From contig MU839838.1 of the NCBI GenBank assembly GCA_030411725.1, positions 1,302,001 through 1,366,000 on the forward strand: a DNA stretch of 64,000 nucleotides, given 5' to 3'. The first letter of the stretch is position 1; each line of letters opens with the position of its first letter. Both the position numbers and the translations under genes were made by a program. The notes beneath the pieces are model-generated. The model was given only the letters and a program-made list of their open reading frames with translations. It was not told the DNA's origin and ran no database searches. This stretch comes from Echria macrotheca (taxonomy: Eukaryota > Ascomycota > Sordariomycetes > Sordariales > Schizotheciaceae). Shown in pieces: positions 53,889 to 64,000 of the stretch.

Positions 53889-56350
53889 ATGGAGGACAAA
53901 ATGGAGATGGACCAAGCACCAGTGACTTCCTCCACCAGCGCCGTTCCCAGAGCTGCAAGTCACCACTCCGCGCCAAGACTGACGTCGCTAACATCTGAAC
54001 CCCCTTCAGTGCGATGCTTGCCGGGCTCGAAAGGCAAGTATTCACGCCCAAGTTTTTGCATTCTCTTGCTAATGAGGGTTCAGATTCGATGCAACCGTGA
54101 GACTCCATGCGCGCATTGTGTGCAAGCCAAGATCGAGTGCAGTACCAATCTCGAGGCCCGAGCCAGGGAGAAACGGGCTAGAATCCTGTTAACCCCACAA
54201 TAGTAAGTCTTGAGCCCCTCGAGTCAGACAACATTCCAACGGGCTGCAGCGAACGAAAGATCGACCAACTCGACAGAAGGCTTGACGGCATTGTTCGATT
54301 ACTCGAAGACATCAAAACCCAACTCGTCCCCAGCCAGCGCCTTCCAAATAACGACCCCACCCCTGGATCGACCGTCCTCTCTGTTCCTAGGCTCACCTCG
54401 CCGGCTCCGAGTCCAGCAAGCCACAGCAACCATGCAGACACTACATCGGTCGTCGAGGGAAACTCCTCCCTCGCTGCTCATTCCACCTTTGCGAACGACT
54501 TGCTCCGCAAGGTTGTCGACCGAGATACGAGCTTGAAGATGGACGATACCCTCGACACGCTTAGGCATCTCGTTAACGCGATGAGGCAGCAGCCCGCAGC
54601 CCAAGAGACGACGTATCCTCGTGCAAAAGCTGTGCCCTTGGCTTCAACCGTGTTACTCAAGCAATGCGAACTACCGCCCATCCAAAAAACGGTTCAAATC
54701 CTCAAGCTCGCGAAATGTCAATCTCACCCCGGCCGAGTGTGTATAATCGCTGACACCGCATAGCTGAAAAAGCAACACCCCTGGCCTGGGTGTACGAGGT
54801 CTTCCCGGTCCACATGTTTCCCGAGACCTGCATGAGAGTGTACTTTTCTGATGACTACACCATTGCCGAATTCATCATCGTCAACTGCGGCCTACACGCG
54901 CTGTACTGGACGTACGTTTATCTCTGCTCTCCTCCGGATGCAGACGAGTATAGGCACTTTTCGGATCTCTGCGCCAAGAACATGGAGGTTGCTTTGTCCA
55001 GTCTGCCATTACACGTTCCAGCCACGGTCGACTACGTAATGGCTCTCCTTGCCGGCGCGTTCTACGCGACCGAGATCTCCAAGCCATCGCTGGCCTGGAT
55101 ACTCAACACCAAGGCGGCAGAATTATGTCAGACGCTCGGGTACCATCGAAGCGAGACATATAAGAATGACCGCGCTGAAGATGCTCGTCATAGGCAGTTC
55201 CTTTTCTGGGCAGTCTATATACTTGACAAGGGCCTCTCGCTTCGGTTAGGGCGGCCCTCGGCCCTTCAAGACTACGACATAACGGTGCCTTACCCTGCGA
55301 GCGACGACCCATATCGCAGCGCCATATGCGCCTTTACCACGCTATGGACAAAAACCGCACAGGCTCAAGGACTAGCCTATGAGCGTCTGTATAGCTCCGA
55401 GGCGCTCTCCCAGCCAGAGCATGTTCGACGGTCGCGGGTAGAGGAACTCGCAAGAAACTCGGAAGCGCTCGAAGTTTTGGCTGCCGAGACAATCGTGAGT
55501 GTTTGTTCGTTTGGCTTCCCGACCTCACACCTGACTGTTTTCGTAGAAAAAGCACGACGACTGGTGCAACAATGTAGCTGGGCCTGAAGTGACCGTGTTC
55601 CTCCACAAAGCCGACCACGTCCTCCGTCTGTCATTGCTTACCACCATTTACCGTGCAGTGCCAAACGCCGCGGGGTCTGCGACGACGTTCAGTCCCGAGT
55701 GTATTCAGGCTGCTCGAGCGACGCTCGATGTTCACCAAGAGTGTATGGCCGTCAACGAAAAAGGCAATCTGGGGCTGTTGTCATCTTACATGAACTGGTA
55801 AGCGATATAAACCCACCTATCTAGACGACTCGGACGATCCGGGCTAACATGGGGCAGGACGATCCTGTTCTCGCCGTTCGTTCCATTCCTCGTCTTGTTC
55901 TGTCAAGTCATCGAAACCAAGGACCGCGATGACCTAAGCCGACTACATGCCTTCATCTCGTCGATTTCGGTATCCTCAGCAGCCCCTGAAAACGAGGGCA
56001 CGACCAAGCTCCGGAAGCTCTTTGAGGTCCTCTGCAACATCGCATCACGCTACGTCGGCGACGCGGCCGCCCGACGTGACACTCTCGTGGACGGCAACGA
56101 CCCCAGCGCAGACATGAACGACGGAATCGGCGCATATCTTGCTACACTGGGATTTCCGTCGCAAGACACCCATGACCACACCTTCGCCGAGATAAACAGC
56201 CCTGCTGATCCGCATCAGGCAGCCGATTCGTATAGGAGCGTGAACCCGATGCTGTGGATGGGCAACGGCACCCAACTGGAGGACTGGTTCTACAGCAATC
56301 AGCAGATGATGGAGTTTCTGGACGACGGACACCCGGCGGGCATTAGTTAA
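53889..56350 (+). CDS. Zn2Cys6 fungal transcription factor
   Basis: Seven exons: 53889-53921, 54010-54033, 54084-54202, 54250-54716, 54764-55494, 55547-55797 and 55858-56350, giving about 705 residues. The zinc cluster is rebuilt across exons 2 and 3 as C-D-A-C-R-A-R-K/I-R-C-N-R-E-T-P-C-A-H-C-V-Q-A-K-I-E-C. The intron between them starts with GC in the strong context AAG|GCAAGT, so it is a GC-AG intron. A coiled coil (ERKIDQLDRRLDGIVRLLEDI) follows the cluster, then the fungal_trans middle region (FIIVNCGLHALYWTYVYL, AWILNTKAAELCQTLGYHR, LSLRLGRPSALQDYDI). The first donor is uncertain: GTGACT after CCA was chosen because it keeps phase, and a GTTCCC site 21 bases later would too. It lies divergently beside an ABC transporter, and such neighbours often regulate each other. 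Confidence 0.85.
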
Positions 56351-56439
56351 ACAGCCTTGTATCGTGTAACGCTGTTATTATCTCCTGTCTATCTCTCTTT
56401 AGTTGCGGTATTTGCAGGGCAAATTGATAATCTCCCATA

Positions 56440-56681
56440 TCAAACGGAACAGCCAGAGATGTTCTCGAGACGCGCCGGACAAGTGATTTGTTTGTAGTCA
56501 ATGTTCCACCCGTTGACGTCACCCCGGGCCCAGTTCCACCTCCAATAGCAGCCACCCTGCAGATTCTGCGGTAGTGCAGCGCACTCCTCGCGGCTCTGCA
56601 CGCCGCCGATAGTCTTGCCCCTTTTTTCTCCTGTCAGCTCCCCCTTTGTTTTTTCTTGGCCTGTCTCCTAGGATACAAGCC

Positions 56682-56718
<37 letters not shown>

Positions 56719-57382
56719 AAAAGAAAAAGAAAACGTACCATGACTTGCCATACTGCTGCCGACACCCATCATAGACGGGCCCGACGCCGCCGCCGGGCGT
56801 GTAGATGATGATATCGCTGGCGCCGTTGGTCGTCGTGTCGCCGCCGATATTAATCACCTGGACCTGCATCTTCTTGCCGGCCGCGGGCGTGCCCGACCGC
56901 CACGTGAGCTCGAAGCACTTGCAGCAAGATTTCTTGTCGCGCATGATGGCGAAGCCGTACGAGAGCGTGTCGGTCACGGGGACGGGCGAGTACGTGTCGC
57001 ACAGGTAGGCTGGGCCGTTCTGGCCGCAGCCGGGCGTGGCGGTTAGGCCGGCCGCGATGGAGAAGGGGTCGTTGTTTATCGTGCAGATGCGGGGGGCGCC
57101 GCTTTTTTGAGGAGAGGGGGTTAGATGATTTGACGTGACTGGAAATAAAAGAGAGAGGGAGGGAATACATCATTGTTTGGCGGTTATAGGCGCCTACTGC
57201 GCTGCTGTCTCCGCAGGCGGGTTTGCAGCTAAATATCACGTTGTTAGTTAGGATATGTAGTGTTATTTTCGGAGAAAGGGAGAGTCATGCCAATCCCATG
57301 CTGTATAGGTCTTCCCGGAGATGGCATGGATAGGTGTTGCTGCGAGGAGCGAGGCTAGAAAGCTGGCGATCACGGGACCCAT
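56440..57382 (-). CDS. Secreted GH45 endoglucanase
   Basis: Four exons: 57382-57291, 57228-57169, 57101-56739 and 56620-56440, giving 231 residues. A signal peptide opens the chain (MGPVIASFLASLLAATPIHA). The family hallmark A-W-D-C-C-K-P-A-C is formed only when intron 1 is read as GC-AG (TG|GCATGA...TTTAG|CTGC). The Asp in that motif is the nucleophile-activating base. The second catalytic Asp sits in ASDIIIYTPGGGVG. Other blocks fit: LSYGFAIM, CCKCFELTW, GCYWRWNW. It cleaves beta-1,4-glucan with inversion outside the cell. There is no carbohydrate-binding module. Intron 3 contains 34 consecutive T on the coding strand. A TATA-like box lies about 130 bases upstream. Confidence 0.9.
56683..56716. 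repeat. A34 homopolymer in GH45 intron 3
   Basis: 34 consecutive A on the plus strand (T on the coding strand), the longest homopolymer in the window, inside the third GH45 intron. Length is likely uncertain in any assembly. Confidence 0.85.
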
Positions 57383-58562
57383 GATGATCGTAGCTCAATA
57401 CGCGGACGACTCAGGGCTATGGCGGTAGGTAGACAGCAGAGGTGTGGGAAGCTAATCACGACACCAGGGCCAGGCAGGACACGGACCAGGACTAGGGACA
57501 GACCAGGACATACTTATATGAGCAGGCAGCTATGGAGACTACATGTAATAAAGCTTACCTCGGTTTTCATCCATCGCGATCCTCCTCCACACGCCAAGCA
57601 GAACTCATATATATATCTTATCGGACTCCCAAGACTTTTTTAGGGGGGCAGAGATAGACTAATAGAAGAACCCAACAACAGACCCGGACGCCGGCTCCCA
57701 GCGCCCGGGTTCCCGTGTACCGCCCACACCGCATGGAACGCCAATATCGCCCGCTGACACGGTTTGGAGAGATATAATTCGCTCGAGCAGATATTGAGTA
57801 TAATATAAACAAACACGAAACGGGGTGCTACGACCTCGGACCTGGTTACCATATTTATCTCACTGCCAATTTGTGTGGTGGGAACATGGGGATGATAACG
57901 TGTTACCGACCAAGACTTTCAGCCGGGGCAGACAGAAGAGAGGCGCGCGATAAGCGAGGCGTATATAAAACGGCAGACCTCGGGTCTGTCTGCCTGTCAT
58001 TCTTCCCCCCTGATCATGAACGGAACGGACGGAAGATTTGTTTTAATAACTACCGTACCGTCAATACTCGGTACGTTGCGCCGCTGTCAGAAAGCATGTT
58101 GGCGCCATGGCCCGGTTTAATATCGAGCCAGGCGTCGTCACAGGGGTTCGACCAGACCCGGGTATATACTCTCCCTCCCCCACCCCCATCTTGGCGGGAC
58201 GCTCGGGTCGCAACCGCGCCAATTATCAATATAGGCCCATAGGGCGCCATAAGCGGACCGTGCCGGCAACGAAAGTCGGGATGGATGTGTGGCGTTGTTG
58301 GAGAGGGTGGTTATCCGTGCTTCCAATGTGTTTGTGTTTTTTGGATCGGAGCCATAGCAGATGTACCTGGAGGCTGGCGAGAACTGTTTGACAGGTGGGA
58401 CATCTACCGACGGGAGTTTATCAATTTGAAGCCGCCCGTTCGACGGCTCGGTTCGAGGTGTGGCGGTGAGGTACCTAATAAGCGAATTTGTGGCATCAGT
58501 ATCATTCATTAGACGTCTGTTTGAAAGGTCAGGTCTGCGGACTACCTACCTAATAAGGTACT
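57383..58562. other. GH45 promoter and gene-poor region
   Basis: 1.2 kb without a supported gene. It holds the GH45 promoter (minus) with an ATATAAG box at 57513-57519, a plus-strand TATATAAAA at 57962-57970 that leads into no intact gene, and a GGTAGGTAGACA motif near 57425. Confidence 0.45.
57513..57519 (-). promoter_or_regulatory. TATA-like box of GH45 gene
   Basis: ATATAAG on the minus strand about 131 bases before the ATG at 57382. Confidence 0.4.
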
Positions 58563-58599
58563 TACTCCACGGCTGGCTTTGTTGTATTGCTCGTGCTCT

Positions 58600-58879
58600 T
58601 AGCGGATGTTGTCAAGTTGATCAGAGCCGGTGAAGGCATCATTGCGTCCAACCCAATCCGCCAATCGTGGTGAGGAGATATCAGATATTTTCTAACCAGA
58701 ACTCGTTTGACATGCACCGGGCATGGCCGGCTGAAGATCCGCGGGGTTTTGGATACGGCGAGCATAGGTGTATCGGCGAGTATCTGGCCAAGACGGAGAT
58801 GATCACTGTGTTTATTGAGGCTTTCCCCTCTCGTTCCATAGATGATCGGGCAGCCCCAAGATGTAGTTCCGACGAGTGA
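58600..58879 (+). pseudogene. Cytochrome P450 C-terminal relic (CYP55-like)
   Basis: Two pieces of a P450 C-terminus lie in different frames. From 58611 one frame reads VKLIRAGEGIIASN and stops at TGA 58671. From about 58690 a frame offset by two reads SFDMHRAWPAEDPRGFGYGEHRCIGEYLAK, with the heme-binding block F-G-Y-G-E-H-R-C-I-G, until TGA at 58877. A frameshift plus a stop separate them, and the conserved N-D-R/E region between is lost. The I-helix, ExxR and all N-terminal parts are missing upstream. The combination G-I-I-A-S-N plus F-D-M-x-R and the soluble bacterial-like heme block recalls CYP55 (P450nor) and related enzymes. It is a dead fragment, not a short gene. Confidence 0.72.
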
Positions 58880-59135
58880 GAGGCTGAAACTCTGCTAAAG
58901 CTGCCTCTCAAGTCATGATAGCTCGTAGCAAGATCCAACGAATGCCTTAGCGTCGACATATCTCGGTCAATAAACCGTATAGTGTTGTATTGTACGAATC
59001 AAGATATCGGGTAGATACCCAACGGTCCTGTTCTCCAAGTCCCACCAACATCGCCCATATCTTTGGCACGCATCCTTCCTGCATCTCGAGCTCATAATAC
59101 CAAATCGAATCTGCTTGACATCCAGACTGCATGGG

Positions 59136-62100
59136 TCACCGGTGCTTTCCAACTTTTGACGTCCAGCCTTTCGCCTTGTAAACCAACCTGTTCACTTTGG
59201 AGTGCCGTATAAAACCGGGGTTCCTGAAAGAGTCCGAAAGTTCCCCCTCCAGTTCCGGTGCCAGTCCTAAGATGAGCTCCAGGAATAATCTCCACGGTTC
59301 ACGGCCTTCCTCCGAGAGTTTTGCTCCATGTTTTACCAGAACCACGGCCAGAGGGTAAACATCTTCCAGTCGCGTCTGAACACCGAGTTCGAGCGGGTCT
59401 CCTCCAACTCCGCAGGCATAGTCGAGTGGCGTGCGGCCCATATCATCCAGCGCGTTTACTTTCGCGCCGTGGTCGAGTAGAATCTCTGCGAGATCGGCTG
59501 TTGCGACATGGAGGGCGGATATCAAGTGCAATTTGATGGGAGCGGCCTTCTTTCGAATGAAGTGGTCCCCACTTGCTATCGTTTCATTCGCATCTTGCCC
59601 TCGATCAAGCATGACGCGAACCAAGCTGTTAAATGGATCGCACTGTTCGGGCCTAAAGGTGCTGCCAGTGAATTTGATAAGGCGAAACTCTTTGAACAAT
59701 ATTCCCCAGGGAGTGTATCCGCTGAATTGAGCTCCAAGCCTAGCTTCATGGCGGAGAAGAAACGAAGCTGTGGCACCAACATGCTCGGAATCATACGGCA
59801 CACTCAATCCTTCTGGTAGTATCGGTAGTATCATACCTTCACGAGCTTTAGATTTGCTGGCCAGAAAGCATAGAGAATGTAGTAGTGAGCAGGGTTCATT
59901 GTCTAGGAGTTTACCGCCGTTTTCCTGGGCGATCTCGTCCAGCAGAACCGCAAGACCGTGCACGGTAGCGAAGGAGCAGAGTGTGTTTGAGAGAGAGATG
60001 TCCCCGATTATCTCATCAGGCCAAAGCCAAAGCAAACTTCGTTGCAGAAGCCGGTCGTCGATTTGATCCAGGAACGCTCTCATGCTTTTACCTGTTGTTC
60101 GCTCCGCAAGAGCCAGGGCATTCGATGGTATAAATTTCGAGCTGAGAACTGGAAATCCCCGATGATTGGAGTCTTCGAAGAAGTCGACTTGGGCTTCGGC
60201 CAGGTCCCATTTTGATAAAAGTGAATATCCATTCTCCAGGGGCAACTCAAAGGCGTGACCGAATATGATGCCGCGAAAGCCAGGCCGGGTAAGGAAGTCG
60301 ACAACGGTTTGGTGGATGAAACTCGGCCGGTCATGGCCGCGACCAATATCAACTAAGCTGGCCCCTCGTTCTTGGACCCATTTCCGAGCTATTTCTTCAC
60401 TTTCAGACCGAATATCACGAATCAAACGAAGACAGTCGTCGATGTCATGACACGCCGCACATAGGACTGCCGTCTTCAGCGAAGCCGAGGGTAGACTATC
60501 GTTGGCCTTGAGCATGATCTCGAACATATAGTATGCTTCCATTCGGTATTCGTGGGGTAATCTCTTGATTGAATATGTGTAGAGCAGGTCCAGATCATCA
60601 GGAACGTCCTCCAGAAATCTGAGAAGCTCGCCCAGACCGCTATGCTGGAAGAAGCGGCGGTGTATTTCGTCGATGACGGCCCTCACCCATATGAAGACAC
60701 CGTTGGCCCTTTCAGAGAGGGACCTCTCCATGGACGTGATATCCGACCGTTCATGTTCGGTACCGGAAGCGAGCCTCTCGGCAATTTTGGGATGACTCGA
60801 GAGCCTCGATGTGATATATCGATCAATATCCGCTTTGGTGTGTTCATGAATCCGAAAGCCAGGCCCTTTTGAAAAGCCTTTGTCGAATGCGTCCCATTCA
60901 CGACTTGAGAAGCAAATCTTGAGGCTCGTCGCGTTGTGTCGTGAAGTTTGTACTGAAGACTGAATGAAGTCCACTATCGCTTCTGGAGGACCGTCATACT
61001 CATCGAGTGCGTCTATGAAAAGCAAAATGTCGAGCGGCAGCTTATTGCGTACAAGGACCTCCTGGTATGCTTTCGTCAACATCGGGAGAGTCCATGTGTA
61101 GTCGGCGCACTGTTTATTGTCGAGCTTGGCGAACTCAGGGAGCAGAATGCCGGCTAATCTTGGTTCAAGGGTAAGGAGCCGGAGCAGGATAGTATGCAAC
61201 ATGCCTTCAAACGACTTTTGCAAGTGGGTCCCGCGATAATAGAAGAAGAAAGCTGCTTTAACCCTAGGTCGCTCCGGCGTTCCGTCATCGGCCAGTTTTG
61301 AGAGATTTGGATGATCCCATATGTATCGCATGATAGTTGACTTTCCAGATCCTGGTTTGCCGCGAATCCAGAAAAGGGGCTGGTCATTGGTGATCCACGC
61401 AGGAAACCCAATCTCCGTGTTTGTCCAAATCCAGTCAAAAGTGCCCTTGGAGGCTTTGCTGATGCCCTTTTCTCGTTCCCGGCCGTGGTCCTTAAGCGTC
61501 GAAAGAAACTGCCGATATAAGCTCGAGTTTCGATATTCACTGGCTGTCATCAACATCTCGGCGTCGACTGTCGGTGGTCTGTGCTGAGTCACAGTACCGG
61601 AGTCTGGGTTATTGTTACCATTGTCATTCAACCAGCCTCAATGTGAGCAGGTCTTCATGTGCATACCTTGGGCCGGCCTTTTCCCACCGAACCACGAAAG
61701 CAAGTCTGGGATCAGGTCCGTAACAGCATTTTTCCGGATTTTCGTCTCGATGAAGCGGGGACTGGAAGCGACATCCGTCACTGATATCGATCGGATTGCG
61801 TCATTGATGTAGGTGGCAACGGTGTCGATTGCCTGGTTCCCAGCTTCAAGCCCCACGATCTCTCTGTGAGGCTTCGCAATGGGAAACTTGGGGAAAAGAT
61901 CGGATTCTCGAGACACACCATGGATGGACTGACTCTCCTTTAGCAAGAACGCCGACCTTTGGGTATGTCCAGTTGTACTGCCCGGTCCCTACTTGTCCAT
62001 CAAAGTAGGTTTTAGTTAGCATAGTTGGGGGGCGGTCGGTGATGGGGGTCATGTATATGCAAACTAACGTACTTCGGGAGCATCAATGATCGATTTGACC

Positions 62101-64000
62101 GTCTCGAAGCCCGAACAAAGACGAATCCTGTTCGCTTTGCAGATTCCCTCAAGCATGCCGCTCACCGACTCGAGATATCTCACATTCCTTGCTGCTTGAA
62201 GATCCTCTAGCAGACCGTCCATCCGGTGTCGAGGAACAATGGCCGCAAGCTCGGATGGATCCGGGAGGCAGTTGGGAACCGCCAAAAATATGCAGGCCCT
62301 CACCCTCTGAAGCATGAATAGCTCCGAAGCTCCCGCTTTGGCTAGTTCGACTAAACATTCCTTGAGAACAAGGCCACCTAAGCTGTGCGCCAAGAACACA
62401 ACGGGTTTTGCTGACGGCGCGGACAGACCGATGCCGCGGAGTCCTGATATGAGCGATACAGCCATGGCTTGGATGGACGTAGCTTCGCTCCTGCTACTCA
62501 GATCTGTCTCGTACCCATACAAGATTACCTGGGCTCCGGGCACACGGCCGGGCAGGCTATCCCTCAGCCACATAAATGGGTCCGCGGCAGGATTACACTG
62601 CCAGCTAGTAAAGGGATCGTACCCTAAGCCGGGAAGTGCAATTATGCTGCATTTCATCAGTTTCAATGAATTGGAAAAAGAGTGGAAGACTCACTCCATG
62701 ACATAGTCAGCAGCGGAATTGTCACTTAAGAAGGTAAAACCACTGAAGTTGGCCTGGATATCCACCGTGAGGATCCTGTGGCGCCCGCCGTGGACGAATG
62801 GAATTGACCATTGTTTCTCCTTGCTCTTCCGCTTCTCCAGCAACGATACCGGGACATTTATGAACGTCACAGTGGCCATCTTGGCTGAATCACTTTGTCC
62901 TGCACGTGAGGCCAAGGAGTGGACGCGAAGATCTGCTTGCGGGCCGAGCACGCCATCTGCGCAAGTAGAGAGAAATCCGGGGGCTTGTTCTAGCTTGATA
63001 TCACTTGGAATTTGCAGTATACGGTACGTATCTGACAACGTGAAAAGTTAGGACAATCTTTGGGCACCTGAAGCTCGGGACTACGGACCTTGGCGTGCCC
63101 GAAGAGCTTCCAAGCCGTCTGTGGCCATATCGCCCAGCCTATCGCATACCGACTTGTACAAAGGGTCAGTTGCATCTTCAAACTTGGCCATTTTTGTGTG
63201 CTCCTTAGGGATCGGCTCCTTGCGCTCATTGAGATAATGCAAGATAGCCATATCACGTGGGACAACCTATGCCAATATCTGTTAGAAACCAAGTAGTGAG
63301 ACAGGTTGTACGGACGGTACTTGACAAGGAAAAGATGCCCCACCTCCTCTCCAGCAAACTTTTGAGTCATGGACTCGTAGTACGTGCAGATCTCAATCAC
63401 ATGCTTGGTGAAGATGGTGGTGTTCTCAAAACTGTTGCTCAGGTCCTGTAGCTCTTGCGAGTGGGCTGATAAGGCGTTGACAATCCTCTCCGGAGGCTTT
63501 TTGAAGGTTGCTCGAGCAATAGCCTTTAACAACTTTGTTCTCGCGGCGTCTGCAACGTGGCTGCCGGCGTGGGGGGTACCCATGAAGACGATACCTGACA
63601 CGGCATCGTAGATGGCATTTTGCTCTCTGATCTTCCGGGTCTGAAGCCCATTGTGGCTTTCCATGTGGATATTGCAGAGAGCCTAGGGTGATCATAGTCA
63701 GGATGGGAATACCCCGAAGCTTATCCTTTGAGCTCACTCGTTTCACAACCAGGCCGCCAAGGCTGTGGGCAATGAATATCAACGGCCGATTCACGTAAGC
63801 ACCCTTCCTATTGGTGATAAGTTGCGTAACTAGCGTCTCCGAAATGGCGTTTATGTTGGTCGTGTTGTCGATCAAGGCGCGCTCAAAGGCAGCGTTGTAA
63901 CCGAACGTCATGACGCGGCATCCCGGGATATCGACGAGGAGCTGCCTGGGCCAGAAAAAGCCGTCATTTCCCTTTGCTTCGTAGGACCATGTATCTTTCG
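59136..64000 (-). CDS. Tandem alpha/beta-hydrolase, NACHT, ankyrin protein (5' end cut off)
   Basis: Seven exons run in from the right edge: 64000-63738, 63682-63344, 63266-63089, 63031-62695, 62646-62073, 61988-61667 and 61636-59136. All six introns are GT-AG and keep phase, giving about 1,500 residues without the N-terminus. Module 1 is an alpha/beta-hydrolase (DUF676/SesB-like) with FIAHSLGGLVVKRAL near residue 77 and VFMGTPHAGS. Module 2 is a second one: IIALPGLGYDPFTSW, FLAHSLGGLVLKE near 460, ACIFLAVPN. A NACHT NTPase follows: Walker A IRGKPGSGKST near 765, Walker B LLFIDALDEYD near 880. About two ankyrin repeats lie near the end (LHVATADLAEILLDHGAKVNA, TPLDYACGV). Hydrolase-NACHT proteins act in fungal incompatibility-like cell death. 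An alternative is two adjacent genes: read-through at 63089 meets a stop five bases later, and an ATG near 62881 could start the second. The intron there has a CTAAC branch site and restores phase, so one gene is preferred. Confidence 0.75.

Noticed and set aside
1..64000. CRISPR arrays, tRNA and rRNA genes
   Set aside because: No regularly spaced repeats, no convincing T-loop plus acceptor pairing and no rRNA-like segments were found on reading through. The genome is eukaryotic, so CRISPR is not expected.

Overview
The window is nuclear DNA of a filamentous ascomycete (Pezizomycotina, most likely a Sordariomycete). The evidence is short GT-AG introns of about 50-120 bases with CTAAC-type branch sites, GC-rich third codon positions, and typical families: a HET-domain protein, NACHT/ankyrin proteins, a fungal rhodopsin-like membrane protein, a Zn2Cys6 regulator, a LaeA-like methyltransferase and many secreted plant-wall enzymes. 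I assembled 24 protein genes, one of them running off the right end, plus one decayed P450 relic and one short DNA transposon. All exon joins were made by eye from splice signals and reading phase. No tRNA, rRNA or CRISPR array was seen.

Layout. 0.8-9 kb: housekeeping and regulatory genes (OCRL-type inositol 5-phosphatase, DCP1 decapping subunit, an orphan protein, an F-box protein). 9.5-17.5 kb: a basic Pro-Lys-Ala repeat protein, a LaeA-like methyltransferase, an NAD(P)-binding epimerase-like protein and a HET protein. 19-24 kb: a secreted pectate lyase behind a GATA-site cluster, a 633-bp inverted-repeat transposon with intact 8-bp target duplications, and an acidic orphan. 24.6-30.1 kb: a divergent pair, a DUF7708 protein with a degenerate nucleotide site and an AAA+ ATPase. 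30.6-42 kb: a small cysteine-rich secreted protein, a glycine-rich-domain (GRDP) protein with an odd tail, a GH5 enzyme lacking its acid/base glutamate, an F-box/LRR protein and a rhodopsin-like receptor. 43-57.4 kb: a divergent feruloyl esterase/GH95 fucosidase pair, a DUF6594 membrane protein, a divergent ABC transporter/Zn2Cys6 regulator pair and a GH45 endoglucanase. 58.6-64 kb: a P450 relic and a long NACHT-ankyrin protein preceded by two alpha/beta-hydrolase modules.

Functional themes. Plant-wall degradation is prominent (PL1, GH5, feruloyl esterase, GH95, GH45), with all five products carrying probable signal peptides. Self/non-self or immune-like signalling is the second theme (HET, DUF7708/NACHT-like, tandem hydrolase-NACHT-ankyrin). 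The ABC transporter and the zinc-cluster regulator share a 346-bp promoter and look like an efflux module. Three genes (GH5, Zn2Cys6 regulator, GH45) need GC-AG introns to be read correctly, so automatic models of them are likely to be wrong.
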